64,000 nucleotides of DNA, taken from positions 3,348,001 to 3,412,000 of the forward strand of contig NZ_JAUSXT010000001.1 in NCBI RefSeq assembly GCF_030816235.1. Reading direction: 5' to 3'. Below, in pieces: positions 53,363-62,303 of the stretch (the first letter of the stretch is position 1; every line of letters starts with the position of its first letter). The position numbers were made by a program, and so were the translations under genes. Origin of the DNA: Microbacterium sp. W4I4 (GTDB taxonomy: Bacteria; Actinomycetota; Actinomycetes; Actinomycetales; Microbacteriaceae). The notes beneath the pieces were generated by a model. The model saw only the letters and a list, made by a program, of their open reading frames with translations. It ran no database searches and was not told the origin of the DNA.

Positions 53363-53761
53363 ATGACAATGACAGACCCGGTCGCAGATATGCTGACCCG
53401 TCTGCGTAACGCGAACTCGGCGCACCACGACACAGTGACCATGCCGTCGAGCAAGCTCAAGACGAACATCGCAGCAATCCTCCAGCAGGAGGGTTACATC
53501 GCCGGCTACGAGGTCGTCGACGCCCGCGTCGGCAGCAGCCTCACCCTGTCGCTCAAGTACGGCCCCAGCCGTGAGCGCTCCATCGCCGGCATCAAGCGCG
53601 TGTCGAAGCCCGGTCTCCGCGTCTACGCGAAGTCGACCGAGCTGCCCAAGGTCCTCGGTGGCCTCGGCGTCGCCATCCTGTCCACCTCCTCCGGTCTGCT
53701 CACCGACCGTCAGGCTGAGAAGAAGGGCGTGGGCGGAGAAGTCATCGCCTACGTGTGGTGA
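53363..53761 (+). CDS. rpsH: 30S ribosomal protein S8
   Basis: This 132-residue protein starts [18 protein letters not shown] and ends [11 protein letters not shown], which is standard. Upstream lies a hairpin rather than an S14 gene. It is the first gene after the internal break of the spc operon. Confidence 0.98.
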   Translation: MTMTDPVADMLTRLRNANSAHHDTVTMPSSKLKTNIAAILQQEGYIAGYEVVDARVGSSLTLSLKYGPSRERSIAGIKRVSKPGLRVYAKSTELPKVLGGLGVAILSTSSGLLTDRQAEKKGVGGEVIAYVW

Positions 53762-53767
53762 TCTGAC

Positions 53768-54304
53768 ATGTCGCGTATTGGAAGACTTCCCATCGAGGTG
53801 CCCGCGGGCGTGACCGTTACGGTCGACGGCCGCGACGTCACGGTGAAGGGCCCCAAGGGAGAGCTCGCACTGACGATCGCCTCCCCTATCGAGGTCGAGG
53901 TTCAGGAGGGCCAGGTTCTGGTCTCCCGCCCCGACGACGAGCGCGAGTCGCGGTCGCTTCACGGCCTGACCCGCACGCTCATCAACAACGACATCATCGG
54001 CGTGACCCAGGGTTACACCAAGGGCCTCGAGGTCGTCGGCACCGGTTACCGCGTGCAGCAGAAGGGCAGCTCGATCGAGTTCGCTCTCGGCTTCTCGCAC
54101 CCGGTTCTCGTTGACCCGCCCGCAGGGATCACCCTGACGGTCGAGGGCACCAACAAGGTCACCGTCAGTGGGATCAGCAAGCAGGCTGTCGGCGAGGCAG
54201 CTGCGAACATCCGCAAGATCCGCAAGCCCGAGCCCTACAAGGGCAAGGGTGTGCGCTACGCCGGCGAGGTCGTGCGTCGCAAGGCCGGAAAGGCTGGTAA
54301 GTAA
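53768..54304 (+). CDS. rplF: 50S ribosomal protein L6
   Basis: This 178-residue protein starts [20 protein letters not shown] and ends in the motif [20 protein letters not shown]. It begins six bases after rpsH. Confidence 0.98.
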   Translation: MSRIGRLPIEVPAGVTVTVDGRDVTVKGPKGELALTIASPIEVEVQEGQVLVSRPDDERESRSLHGLTRTLINNDIIGVTQGYTKGLEVVGTGYRVQQKGSSIEFALGFSHPVLVDPPAGITLTVEGTNKVTVSGISKQAVGEAAANIRKIRKPEPYKGKGVRYAGEVVRRKAGKAGK

Positions 54305-54306
54305 CC

Positions 54307-54666
54307 ATGGCTGTCAAGTCCAAGTCCGCCGCCCGCGCTCGTCGCCACACTCGTCTTCGCAAGAAGATCGTCGGCACCGAGTCCCGGCCGCGCCTGGTCG
54401 TCAACCGCTCTGCACGCCACGTGTTCGTGCAGCTCGTCGACGACAGCACCGGCCACACCGTGGCATCCGCTTCCACGCTCGAGACCGATCTGCGCACCTT
54501 CGACGGTGACAAGACCGCCAAGGCCCGCAAGGTCGGCGAGCTCGTCGCGTCGCGTGCCAAGGCCGCCGGTTTTTCCGAGGCCGTGTTCGACCGCGGTGGC
54601 AACCGCTACGCCGGTCGTGTCGCAGCCATCGCCGACGGCGCCCGTGAAGGGGGTCTGGCACTGTGA
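54307..54666 (+). CDS. rplR: 50S ribosomal protein L18
   Basis: This 119-residue 5S rRNA-binding protein has [20 protein letters not shown] and the C-terminal [23 protein letters not shown]. Its stop overlaps the rpsE GTG by four bases. Confidence 0.98.
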   Translation: MAVKSKSAARARRHTRLRKKIVGTESRPRLVVNRSARHVFVQLVDDSTGHTVASASTLETDLRTFDGDKTAKARKVGELVASRAKAAGFSEAVFDRGGNRYAGRVAAIADGAREGGLAL

Positions 54667-55355
54667 GTGACAACAAGGAGAACGAAGTGACCGAAACCGC
54701 TCCTGCTGCCGAGGCTGCGGCTCAGGCCGAGCCGCAGCGCGAGCAGCGCGACGGCCGTCGTGGAGGACGCGACCGCGGTCAGAGCCGCGACCGCAACTCG
54801 CGCGACCGTGGCGACAACCAGTTCCTGGAGCGCGTCGTCACCATCAACCGCGTCTCGAAGGTCGTGAAGGGTGGTCGTCGCTTCAGCTTCACCGCCCTCG
54901 TGGTCGTCGGTGACGGCAACGGTCTGGTCGGTGTCGGCTACGGCAAGGCACGCGAGGTCCCCCTGGCGATCTCGAAGGGTGTCGAAGAGGCCAAGCGCAA
55001 CTTCTTCCGGGTTCCCCGCGTCGGCTCGACCATCCCGCACCCCGTGCAGGGTGAGGCCGCCGCTGGTGTGGTGCTGCTGCGTCCGGCCGCTGCCGGTACC
55101 GGTGTCATCGCCGGTGGTCCGGTCCGCGCCGTGCTCGAGTGCGCCGGCATCCACGACGTCCTGTCGAAGTCCCTCGGCTCGTCGAACACGATCAACATCG
55201 TGCACGCGACGGTCAAGGCGCTGCAGAGCCTCGAGGAGCCGCGCGCCGTCGCCGCTCGTCGTGGCCTCGACTACGACGCCGTCGTGCCGGACATCATCAT
55301 CCGCAACGAGGCGAAGGCAGCTGCTGCCGCCGCCGCGCAGAAGGCAGGTGCCTGA
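54663..55355 (+). CDS. rpsE: 30S ribosomal protein S5 with basic N-terminal extension
   Basis: This 230-residue protein is clearly longer than the E. coli form. The S5 core begins near residue 55 ([20 protein letters not shown]). The extension has an acidic/Ala part, then an Arg/Gly/Asp-rich run ([16 protein letters not shown]). The GTG start overlaps the rplR stop. Confidence 0.97.
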   Translation: MSDNKENEVTETAPAAEAAAQAEPQREQRDGRRGGRDRGQSRDRNSRDRGDNQFLERVVTINRVSKVVKGGRRFSFTALVVVGDGNGLVGVGYGKAREVPLAISKGVEEAKRNFFRVPRVGSTIPHPVQGEAAAGVVLLRPAAAGTGVIAGGPVRAVLECAGIHDVLSKSLGSSNTINIVHATVKALQSLEEPRAVAARRGLDYDAVVPDIIIRNEAKAAAAAAAQKAGA

Positions 55356-55540
55356 TGGCCGAGCGCCTCAAGGTCACACAGATCAAGTCCAAGGTGAGTG
55401 AGAAGCAGAACCAGCGCGACACGCTGCGTTCGCTCGGCCTCAAGCGGATCGGCGACTCCGTCGTCCGTCCCGATGACGCGCAGACGCGCGGCTACGTCCG
55501 CACCGTCGCTCACCTCGTCAAGGTTGAGGAGATCGACTAA
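55355..55540 (+). CDS. rpmD: 50S ribosomal protein L30
   Basis: This 61-residue protein starts [20 protein letters not shown] and contains [14 protein letters not shown]. The frame is open upstream inside rpsE, but the ATG at 55355 gives the standard length. It overlaps both neighbours by one base (TGATG and TAATG). Confidence 0.97.
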   Translation: MAERLKVTQIKSKVSEKQNQRDTLRSLGLKRIGDSVVRPDDAQTRGYVRTVAHLVKVEEID

Positions 55541-56172
55541 TGGCTGAGAAGAACGAAGCCGTCGAGGCCGAGAAGGCCCCGAAGAAGGCAGCTGCTCCCA
55601 AGGCAGCCGCCGCCAAGAAGCCGGCCGCATCCAAGGCTGCTCCGGCGAAGGCCGCTGCATCCAAGGCCGCTCCGGCCAAGGCTGCTGCCAAGAAGGCTCC
55701 GGCGAAGAAGGAAGCGGATGCTGCTGCATCCCGTCCCGCCGTCCTGAAGGTGCACCACCTGCGTCCGGTCCCCGGCGCCAACACCGCGAAGACCCGTGTC
55801 GGTCGCGGTGAGGGCTCCAAGGGCAAGACCGCCGGTCGTGGCACCAAGGGCACCAAGGCCCGCAACACCGTGCGGGTCGGCTTCGAGGGTGGGCAGATGC
55901 CGCTGCACATGCGCACCCCGAAGCTGCGCGGGTTCAAGAACCCGTTCCGCGTCGAGTACCAGGTCGTGAACCTGGACAAGCTCGCCGAGCTGTACCCCAA
56001 GGGCGGCGACGTCACCGTCGGCGACCTGGTGGCCAAGGGCGCCGTGCGCAAGAACGAGAAGGTCAAGGTCCTCGGCGACGGCGACATCTCGGTCAAGCTC
56101 TCGGTCTCGGTCGACAAGGTGTCCGGCAGTGCAGAGCAGAAGATCGTCGCCGCCGGCGGTTCGGTCAACTGA
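55540..56172 (+). CDS. rplO: 50S ribosomal protein L15 with Lys/Ala-rich N-terminal repeat
   Basis: The L15 core starts near residue 65 ([23 protein letters not shown] has its first 20 residues from V68) and contains [10 protein letters not shown] and [19 protein letters not shown]. The first 65 residues are a Lys/Ala/Pro repeat with several PAKAAA and SKAAPAK units, like histone H1 or actinobacterial HU tails. The total is 210 residues against about 145-150 for a plain L15. Confidence 0.95.
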   Translation: MAEKNEAVEAEKAPKKAAAPKAAAAKKPAASKAAPAKAAASKAAPAKAAAKKAPAKKEADAAASRPAVLKVHHLRPVPGANTAKTRVGRGEGSKGKTAGRGTKGTKARNTVRVGFEGGQMPLHMRTPKLRGFKNPFRVEYQVVNLDKLAELYPKGGDVTVGDLVAKGAVRKNEKVKVLGDGDISVKLSVSVDKVSGSAEQKIVAAGGSVN

Positions 56173-56192
56173 CACGCAGGTGATCAACGCAG

Positions 56193-56221
56193 GGAGGGGT
56201 CGGAGATTCTCCGGCCCCTCC
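56193..56221 (+). terminator. Hairpin between rplO and secY
   Basis: GGAGGGGTCGGAGA and TCTCCGGCCCCTCC pair with one mismatch around a very short loop (56193-56221). It separates rplO from secY and may lower read-through. Confidence 0.75.
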
Positions 56222-56285
56222 TGTGCGTTACTCTGGACTTTCGGCCGTCCTTCGACGTTCGGCAATCCCTTCAGGAGGAACGCCC

Positions 56286-57608
56286 TTGTTTAGCGCCATC
56301 GCGCGAATCTTCCGAACGCCTGATCTGCGTTCGAAGATCCTTTTCACCATCGGCATCATCGCCCTGTATCGCATGGGCTCGAATGTGCCGGCTCCGTTCG
56401 TCCACTTCCCGAACGTCGAGCAGTGTCTCGCGGCCACCGCGGGCACAGACGGACTTCTCGGTCTCGTCAACCTCTTCTCCGGCGGCGCGCTGCTGCAGCT
56501 GTCGATCTTCGCGCTGGGCGTCATGCCCTACATCACCGCGACGATCATCGTGCAGCTGCTCCGCGTCGTCATCCCGCACTTCGAGACCCTTCATCAGGAG
56601 GGCCAGGCGGGCCAGAGCAAGCTGACGCAGTACACCCGCTACCTGACGATCGCGCTCGCGCTGCTGCAGTCGAGCACCGTGGTCACCGTCGCGCGCAGCG
56701 GTCAGCTGTTCGGCCAGACCGACATCGCGGCCTGCCAGAACCTGCTCACCAACGACGTGTGGTGGGCGCAGCTGCTCATCATCATCGCGATGACGGCCGG
56801 CACCGGTCTGATCATGTGGATGGCAGAGCTGGTCACCGAGAAGGGCATCGGCAACGGAATGTCGCTGCTGATCTTCACGTCGATCGCCGCCACGTTCCCG
56901 AGCGCGCTGTGGGGCATCGCCGAGGCCAAGGGCTTCGAGACGTTCCTGCTCGTGCTGGTCGTGGGCCTCGTCGTGATGACGCTGATCGTCTTCGTCGAGC
57001 AGTCCCAGCGCCGTGTGCCCGTGCAGTACGCGAAGCGCATGGTCGGTCGCCGCACCTATGGCGGCACCAACACGTACATCCCGATCAAGGTCAACATGGC
57101 GGGCGTGATCCCGATCATCTTCGCCTCGTCGCTGCTGTACCTGCCGATGCTCCTCGCGCAGTTCAACACGCCTCAGGACGGCAGCGAGCCGCCCGCGTGG
57201 GTCGCGTGGATCTCGACCTACCTCGTGTCGGGCGACCAGCCGCTGTACATGCTGGTCTACTTCCTGCTGAACATCGCATTCACGTTCTTCTACGTGGCGA
57301 TCACGTTCAACCCCGTCGAGATCTCCGACAACATGAAGAAGTACGGCGGGTTCATCCCCGGCATCCGTGCCGGTCGTCCCACCGCGGAGTACCTCGACTA
57401 CGTGATCACCCGCATCACGTTCCCCGGCTCGCTGTATCTGGGCATCGTGGCGCTGATCCCGCTGATCGCGCTCGCGACCGTGCAGGCGAACCAGAACTTC
57501 CCGTTCGGTGGCGCGTCGATCCTCATCATCGTGGGTGTCGGACTCGAGACCGTGAAGCAGATCGACGCGCAGCTGCAGCAGCGCCATTACGAAGGGCTCC
57601 TCCGATGA
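56286..57608 (+). CDS. secY: Preprotein translocase subunit SecY
   Basis: This 440-residue channel protein has ten predicted membrane helices. It includes GGALLQLSIFALGVMPYITA, EKGIGNGMSLLIF and PGIRAGRPTAEYL. The frame has no ATG at the right place. TTG at 56286 is seven bases after AGGAGG (56273-56278) and gives the normal N-terminus FSAIARIFRTPDLRSKI. It is followed by adk with a four-base overlap. Confidence 0.97.
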   Translation: MFSAIARIFRTPDLRSKILFTIGIIALYRMGSNVPAPFVHFPNVEQCLAATAGTDGLLGLVNLFSGGALLQLSIFALGVMPYITATIIVQLLRVVIPHFETLHQEGQAGQSKLTQYTRYLTIALALLQSSTVVTVARSGQLFGQTDIAACQNLLTNDVWWAQLLIIIAMTAGTGLIMWMAELVTEKGIGNGMSLLIFTSIAATFPSALWGIAEAKGFETFLLVLVVGLVVMTLIVFVEQSQRRVPVQYAKRMVGRRTYGGTNTYIPIKVNMAGVIPIIFASSLLYLPMLLAQFNTPQDGSEPPAWVAWISTYLVSGDQPLYMLVYFLLNIAFTFFYVAITFNPVEISDNMKKYGGFIPGIRAGRPTAEYLDYVITRITFPGSLYLGIVALIPLIALATVQANQNFPFGGASILIIVGVGLETVKQIDAQLQQRHYEGLLR

Positions 57609-58213
57609 CGGATGATCAGGACCGCACTGCACGTCTGCTGATCGTCGGGCCGCAGGGTTCAGGCAAGGGCACGCAGGGCGTTCGGGTCGCCGAGGCGCTG
57701 GGGATCCCCGTGGTCTCCACGGGCGACATCTTCCGCGCCAACATCAAGGAGGGCACCGACCTCGGACAGCAGGTCACCGCCATCCTCGACTCCGGTGATC
57801 TGGTGCCCGACGAGCTGACGAGCGAGATCGTGCGCGATCGCCTCTCGCAGGAGGATGCCGCCGGCGGCTTCCTGCTCGACGGCTACCCGCGAAACACCGC
57901 GCAGGTCGCGCACCTCGATGCGTTCCTGGCCGAGCACGGAGCGTCCCTGGACGCGGTAATCCTGCTCGACGTCCCGCGTGCCGAGAGCATGGCACGGCTC
58001 GGCCTGCGCTCGGTGGAGCAGGGTCGTTCGGACGACAACGAGGCCGCGATCGCGCACCGTCTGGACATCTACGAGCACGAGACCGCGCCGATCATCTCGG
58101 TGTACGAGCCCCGTGGCATCGTCGACCGCATCGACGGCATCGGCTCGCTCGACGAGATCACCGCACGCATCTCCGCCGCCCTCGGCGCGCGCGGCATCGG
58201 CCAGCTCGTCTGA
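57605..58213 (+). CDS. adk: Adenylate kinase
   Basis: This 202-residue enzyme interconverts ATP, ADP and AMP. The P-loop is GPQGSGKGT at about 15-23, and LLDGYPRNTAQV is the AMP-site block. The lid (LRSVEQGRSDDNEAAIAHRL) is the short, zinc-free type. The ATG at 57605 overlaps the secY stop as ATGA. Confidence 0.97.
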   Translation: MTDDQDRTARLLIVGPQGSGKGTQGVRVAEALGIPVVSTGDIFRANIKEGTDLGQQVTAILDSGDLVPDELTSEIVRDRLSQEDAAGGFLLDGYPRNTAQVAHLDAFLAEHGASLDAVILLDVPRAESMARLGLRSVEQGRSDDNEAAIAHRLDIYEHETAPIISVYEPRGIVDRIDGIGSLDEITARISAALGARGIGQLV

Positions 58214-58221
58214 ACCACGCG

Positions 58222-59070
58222 ATGTTCCGCAAGTCGATCTACAAGACCCCGGCGCAGCTGCGCTCGATGGTGCAGCCCGGCCTGATCACGGCGGCAGCTC
58301 TTGACGCGGTGCGCCCGCTGGTGCGGGCGGGTGTGACGACGGCCGAGCTGGATGCCGCGGCCGACCGTCTGATCATGCAGCGCGGCGCGGAGTCGAACTT
58401 CAAGCTCGTCCGCGGATACCGGCACACCACGTGCATCTCGGTGAACGAGCAGGTCGTGCACGGCATCCCCGGGGCTCTGGTCCTGCAGCCGGGAGACATC
58501 GTCTCCGTCGACTGCGGCGCCCAGTACCAGGGCTGGAACGGCGACAGCGCGGTGACCTTCGTGGTGCCGGATGACGAGCGCCCGGAGCTGGTCGCGCGCC
58601 GCACCGAACTGTCGCGTGTCACGGAGGGGTCCATGTGGGCCGGTATCGCCGCCATGGCGACCGCGACGCACATCGGAGACCTCGGGGCCGCCATCGAGGG
58701 ATACATCGAGGGACAGGGGCCCTCAGCGGTCTCCGGTGAGACTTACGGCATCCTGCGGGAGTACGTCGGACACGGCATCGGCCGCAAGATGCACGAGGCG
58801 CCCAGCGTGTTCAACTACCGCACGCCGGATGCCGGTGCCGAGATCCGTCCCGGGCTGGTGCTCGCCATCGAGCCGATGGTCACCGCCGGAGGAGATGCGA
58901 CCTTCATCGAGGACGACGACTGGACCGTCACCACAGTCGACGGCACCGACGGAAGCCACTGGGAGCACTCCGTCGCCCGCCATGACGGCGGCATCTGGGT
59001 GCTGACCGCCGCCGACGGGGGCGCCGCCGGCCTCGCGCCCTTCGGCATCACCCCCGTTCCGATCGCGTAA
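58222..59070 (+). CDS. map: Methionine aminopeptidase type I
   Basis: This 282-residue metalloenzyme removes N-terminal methionine. Metal ligands are visible in DIVSVDCGAQYQGWNGDSAV (two Asp), GHGIGRKMHEAP (His), LAIEPMV (Glu) and SHWEHSVA (Glu). The substrate histidine is in RGYRHTTCISVNEQVVHGIP. The length is normal. It lies eight bases after adk. The next downstream element is palindrome A, which may end this transcript. Confidence 0.96.
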   Translation: MFRKSIYKTPAQLRSMVQPGLITAAALDAVRPLVRAGVTTAELDAAADRLIMQRGAESNFKLVRGYRHTTCISVNEQVVHGIPGALVLQPGDIVSVDCGAQYQGWNGDSAVTFVVPDDERPELVARRTELSRVTEGSMWAGIAAMATATHIGDLGAAIEGYIEGQGPSAVSGETYGILREYVGHGIGRKMHEAPSVFNYRTPDAGAEIRPGLVLAIEPMVTAGGDATFIEDDDWTVTTVDGTDGSHWEHSVARHDGGIWVLTAADGGAAGLAPFGITPVPIA

Positions 59071-59110
59071 CGCCTCGGCGCTTTCGCGCCGCCGCGCACT
59101 CGCCCCATTC

Positions 59111-59181
59111 CGCGAGAAATCACATTCTGCGTGAGACATCACGTGTGCACGTGTGTTTCACGCAGAATGTGGTTTCTCGTC
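59111..59181. repeat. 71-bp palindromic element, copy A
   Basis: CGCGAGA (59111-59117), 11 bases, GCGTGAGAC (59129-59137), 17 bases, GTTTCACGC (59155-59163), 11 bases, TCTCGTC (59175-59181). Arms pair over most of their length, with linkers AATCACATTCT and AGAATGTGGTT complementary except one base. The centre CACGTG-TG-CACGTG-like sequence can also fold. It lies between the convergent map and nuclease-like genes and supplies the stop codon of the latter. Confidence 0.88.
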
Positions 59182-60168
59182 GGCTGGTGAGCGCTTTTCG
59201 CGCGGCCGATGGGCGAGCGTCGCGAGCATGGCGTGCTCACGCGGACGACATACTGGCACGCCGGCAGCGCGCAATGACTTGGCCAGGGGATCCACCCGCC
59301 ACACGTCGACGAGTTCCCAACGGGCGAACGGATGCCCGTGGCGACGCAGCCGGTCTTCGCGGCGCTTCTCGTCGGCGAGGTTCTGCGCAGCCTTGGCTGT
59401 ATCGCCGAGTGCGTATTTGCCCCAGCCGTCGGATTCGCCGATGACTCCCTTGGATGGGAACAGGAAGTCGACGCGGTCGCCGTATCCGTCGTAGTCGAAC
59501 TCGTGCTGCAGTTCCGGATGCTCGAAGCCGCACCATCCGATCACGGCACGACTGACGCTCTCACCCGGTGATTCCGCGCGCGCATCAGCATGGCCCCACG
59601 CCCAGCGCGACCTTGCGCGCCCGCGACTGCTCTGCTGGGAGTCCGAGAGCTCGCGCAGCGCAGACAGGTCGGTGAACCCTTGCTGGCTGGGGGAGATGGC
59701 GGCATCCGCCACCGCAAGTCCCTGGGCCGGCGGGAGGACACGCACCATGTCGACGGCGGTGTCCAGGGGCGAGGTCGTCTGTATACCCGCTGTCACGCCG
59801 ATGACCCGTGGGTCTCGGCTGGTGTGCACCACGACATCGCCGAAGCGGCGGGATGCCGTCCTGTTCGGGTCATAGACGTGAATATCCTTCGGCTCATTGA
59901 AGTACGGGATGCCGAGCACGACCGCTGCGGACTCCAGGCACAGCACGGCATGCGGATGCGACCGGACGAACGCGTGCACGCGCACGGCGTAGCGCTTCCA
60001 GTTCGGCAGATCCAGGTACGGCTTGCGCTCGGTGTACACACCCGCTCGGATGCGGACGTACTTCGGTGAGGGAAGGCGGATGCCCAGCATCCGCCCTTCC
60101 TCGGTCGTGATCAGCGGCAAGGGCGAGCGCGTGATCGCGCGCAGCGGAAGCAGGAGTGTGTCCGTCAT
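59158..60168 (-). CDS. AbiEi-like N-terminus fused to a DUF559/Vsr-like nuclease domain
   Basis: This 336-residue protein has an N-terminal region (about 1-90) resembling AbiEi-type antitoxin proteins: VRIRAGVYTERKPYLDLPNW, then HAVLCLESAAVVLGIPYF. Its C-terminal region (about 215-310) resembles DUF559/very-short-patch-repair endonucleases: GDRVDFLFPSKGVIGESDGW, KRREDRLRRHGHPFARWELV. Acidic residues D and E of a PD-(D/E)xK site are plausible (VDF, GESD). No toxin or methyltransferase gene is adjacent. The last residues (EKPHSA) and the stop codon are encoded by palindrome A. Codon bias is weaker than in the surrounding ribosomal genes, which fits recent acquisition. The function is unknown. 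Confidence 0.75.
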   Translation of the reverse strand: MTDTLLLPLRAITRSPLPLITTEEGRMLGIRLPSPKYVRIRAGVYTERKPYLDLPNWKRYAVRVHAFVRSHPHAVLCLESAAVVLGIPYFNEPKDIHVYDPNRTASRRFGDVVVHTSRDPRVIGVTAGIQTTSPLDTAVDMVRVLPPAQGLAVADAAISPSQQGFTDLSALRELSDSQQSSRGRARSRWAWGHADARAESPGESVSRAVIGWCGFEHPELQHEFDYDGYGDRVDFLFPSKGVIGESDGWGKYALGDTAKAAQNLADEKRREDRLRRHGHPFARWELVDVWRVDPLAKSLRAAGVPVCRPREHAMLATLAHRPREKRSPADEKPHSA

Positions 60169-60481
60169 GCGTCACGAGCATGCCGGGTGCTCGCATCCCC
60201 GGAACACACCCGACCCGCAGCCCGTGCATAACTCAGGTCCCGCCCCGATTGTGGAGGGCTAACGCCGGCCCGCGAGAAACCACATCCTGCATGAGACACC
60301 ACGTGAGCGCGTGTGTCTCATGCGAAAAGTGGTTTCTCGCGCGGAGGGGGGATGTCGGGGGAGGGAGACGGGCGGGCGGATGCCGAGGGAGGCGCGGATG
60401 CCGTGGGGCGAGCTCACATGCGGGGCATAGCGAATTCGCGACAGAATGGGGTGACCTTTTTCTGCAGAAGATCGGACAGTC
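60169..60481. other. 313-base divergent intergenic region
   Basis: This stretch holds palindrome copy B (60271-60341), then a G-rich purine stretch (about 60342-60400), a 10-bp palindrome GCGAATTCGC (60430-60439) and a possible -10 element CAGAAT (60442-60447) for the thioredoxin-like gene. No protein gene is seen. It lies between divergent genes, so copy B cannot serve as a terminator for either. Confidence 0.6.
60271..60341. repeat. 71-bp palindromic element, copy B
   Basis: CGCGAGA (60271-60277), 11 bases, GCATGAGAC (60289-60297), 17 bases, GTCTCATGC (60315-60323), 11 bases, TCTCGCG (60335-60341). The outer 11 bases of both arms (CGCGAGAAACC/GGTTTCTCGCG) are perfectly complementary. It is 1160 bases from copy A and lies on the other side of the nuclease-like gene. 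Confidence 0.88.
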
Positions 60482-61159
60482 ATGGCTCAGGCCCAGAGCA
60501 AGCGCAATTGGTTCGCCATCGGCATCTCCGCCGCAGTCGTCGTGGTGCTCGTCGCACTCGGCGCCGTCGTGGTGTGGATGAACAACCAGGCGACCGATGC
60601 CGGCCCCGCACCGAAGGGCGACATCATCAGCTCCGAGACGGGCGCGATCACGTTCGGCAGCGGCGACAAGGTCGTCGACACCTACGTCGACCTGATGTGC
60701 CCGGCATGCAACGCGTTCGAGCAGACGTTCAGCGAGCGTCTCAACAAGCTCGCCGATGACGACAAGATCACGCTCAACATCCACCCCATCGCGATCCTGG
60801 ATCGCTTCTCGCAGGGCACGAACTACTCCTCGCGCGCCGCGGCGGCCGTGTACTGCGTGGCGGAGAGCAACCCGGACAAGGCGCGCGACTACCTCGCAAC
60901 CCTGTACGCCAACCAGCCCGAGGAGAACTCCACGGGCCTGACCGACCAGCAGCTCGCCGACTACGCGAAGCAGGTCGGCGCGACCGACGCCGCCGACTGC
61001 ATGACGGCCGGCACGTATCTCAAGTACCCGGCGGCGCAGGCGAAGGCCCACAACATCCAGGGCACGCCCACGATCGAGCTCGACGGCAAGGTCGTCGAGG
61101 GTCAGAGCCTGCAGGAGATGTTCACCAAGGTCGACGCCTACCTCAAGCCCCTCGAGTAG
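60482..61159 (+). CDS. Membrane-anchored DsbA-like thioredoxin-fold protein
   Basis: This 225-residue protein has an N-terminal membrane anchor (about 10-33, FAIGISAAVVVVLVALGAVV) and an extracytoplasmic thioredoxin fold. The redox motif CPAC is in DLMCPACNAF at about 75-78. The cis-proline loop is QGTPTIELDG. Two further cysteines (YCVAE and DCMT) may form a second disulphide. It probably oxidises or isomerises disulphides in exported proteins, as in actinobacterial DsbA/DsbG-like proteins. It lies before infA in an otherwise ribosomal region. Confidence 0.92.
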   Translation: MAQAQSKRNWFAIGISAAVVVVLVALGAVVVWMNNQATDAGPAPKGDIISSETGAITFGSGDKVVDTYVDLMCPACNAFEQTFSERLNKLADDDKITLNIHPIAILDRFSQGTNYSSRAAAAVYCVAESNPDKARDYLATLYANQPEENSTGLTDQQLADYAKQVGATDAADCMTAGTYLKYPAAQAKAHNIQGTPTIELDGKVVEGQSLQEMFTKVDAYLKPLE

Positions 61160-61166
61160 ACCCGAG

Positions 61167-61196
61167 TTGCCGGACACGCCCGGGAGGGTCTAACAT
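61167..61196 (+). promoter_or_regulatory. Probable promoter of the infA-rpmJ-rpsM operon
   Basis: TTGCCG (61167-61172) and TAACAT (61191-61196) are 18 bases apart, about 100 bases before infA. Confidence 0.5.
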
Positions 61197-61303
61197 AGAC
61201 CCTTGGTGCCTTGCGCCTTATCTCGGCGTGTCCGCATAAGGCAGGCGCCACACCACCACCCATCCACGCAGATCGACCGATCTGCAGAAGCGTCAGCGAG
61301 GCT

Positions 61304-61525
61304 ATGGCTAAGAAAGACGGTGTCATCGAGATCGAGGGCGTGATCTCCGAGGCTCTTCCCAACGCGATGTTCCGCGTTGAACTGAGCAACGGACACAAGG
61401 TCCTGGCGACGATCTCCGGCAAGATGCGGCAGAACTACATCCGCATCATTCCTGAGGACCGCGTGGTCGTGGAGCTCTCGCCCTACGACCTGACCCGCGG
61501 CCGGATCGTCTACCGCTACCGCTGA
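61304..61525 (+). CDS. infA: Translation initiation factor IF-1
   Basis: This 73-residue S1-fold protein starts [20 protein letters not shown] and ends [12 protein letters not shown]. The frame is open upstream, but the ATG at 61304 gives the universal start. Confidence 0.98.
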   Translation: MAKKDGVIEIEGVISEALPNAMFRVELSNGHKVLATISGKMRQNYIRIIPEDRVVVELSPYDLTRGRIVYRYR

Positions 61526-61589
61526 TCGGTCGAGAAGTAACGCCTCGGGCCTCCGGCCCGCTCGGTGAAGACAGCGAACAGGAAACAAC

Positions 61590-61706
61590 ATGAAGGTCAA
61601 GCCCAGCGTCAAGCCCATCTGCGAGCACTGCCGCGTGATCCGTCGTCACGGACGCGTCATGGTGATCTGCAAGAGCAACCCGCGCCACAAGCAGCGTCAG
61701 GGCTGA
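61590..61706 (+). CDS. rpmJ: 50S ribosomal protein L36, zinc-binding form
   Basis: This 38-residue protein starts [20 protein letters not shown]. The zinc ligands are C11, C14, C27 and H32 (CEHC and CKSNPRH). AGGAAACA precedes the ATG at 61590. It lies 64 bases after infA in the normal alpha-operon order. Confidence 0.97.
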   Translation: MKVKPSVKPICEHCRVIRRHGRVMVICKSNPRHKQRQG

Positions 61707-61712
61707 GCCGGG

Positions 61713-61746
61713 ACCGGATCGGCGGCCTCACGGCATCCGATCCGGT
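61713..61746 (+). terminator. Hairpin after rpmJ
   Basis: ACCGGATCGG (61713-61722) and CCGATCCGGT (61737-61746) form a perfect 10-bp stem around a 14-base loop, between rpmJ and rpsM. Confidence 0.65.
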
Positions 61747-61786
61747 ACTGCACAACTGAATATCGACAAACAGGCAGCATCGGATG

Positions 61787-61819
61787 CTTCGACAGGCTCA
61801 GACCCTTCGACGGGCTCAG
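61787..61819. repeat. Two tandem copies of a dispersed CTTCGAC-GGCTCAG repeat
   Basis: CTTCGACAGGCTCAG (61787-61801) and CTTCGACGGGCTCAG (61805-61819) are 18 bases apart in the rpmJ-rpsM spacer. Similar sequences (cttcgacaggctcagggacc type) are, from general knowledge, scattered between genes in many actinobacteria. Confidence 0.65.
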
Positions 61820-61901
61820 GGATCCAAGAAGCGGACACCTCGGGGCGGAGGCCCGAGAACGGATGCTGCTCCACACCTCCACAACACTCCAGGAGAACCG
61901 C

Positions 61902-62276
61902 ATGGCACGTCTTGCCGGCGTTGACATCCCGCGTGACAAGCGCGTGGTGATCGCCCTCACCTACATCTACGGCATCGGCCGTACCCGCTCCGTCGAGATC
62001 CTCAAGGCGACCGAGATCGACGAGTCGATCCGCGTCAAGGACCTCACCGACGACCAGCTCATCGCACTCCGCGATCACATCGAAGGCACCTACAAGGTGG
62101 AGGGTGACCTGCGCCGCGAGGTCGCCGCAGACATCCGCCGCAAGGTCGAGATCGGCTCCTACGAGGGCATCCGCCACCGTCGTGGTCTCCCCGTCCGCGG
62201 TCAGCGCACCAAGACCAACGCCCGTACCCGCAAGGGCCCGAAGCGCACCGTCGCCGGTAAGAAGAAGGCCCGCTAA
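61902..62276 (+). CDS. rpsM: 30S ribosomal protein S13
   Basis: This 124-residue protein starts [20 protein letters not shown] and ends with the basic tail [15 protein letters not shown]. The ATG at 61902 follows AGGAGAACC. A start 13 codons earlier has no ribosome site. Confidence 0.98.
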   Translation: MARLAGVDIPRDKRVVIALTYIYGIGRTRSVEILKATEIDESIRVKDLTDDQLIALRDHIEGTYKVEGDLRREVAADIRRKVEIGSYEGIRHRRGLPVRGQRTKTNARTRKGPKRTVAGKKKAR

Positions 62277-62303
62277 GCGGCCAGGGAATAGGAGAACACT
62301 TTC

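Noticed and set aside
59111..59181. Palindrome copy A as nothing more than a terminator
   Set aside because: It may well terminate the convergent genes, but the same fixed-geometry element also lies between divergent genes (copy B), so termination alone does not explain the family.
59111..60341. Insertion sequence
   Set aside because: No transposase or target-site duplication is visible. The two ends are whole palindromes rather than one terminal inverted repeat each.
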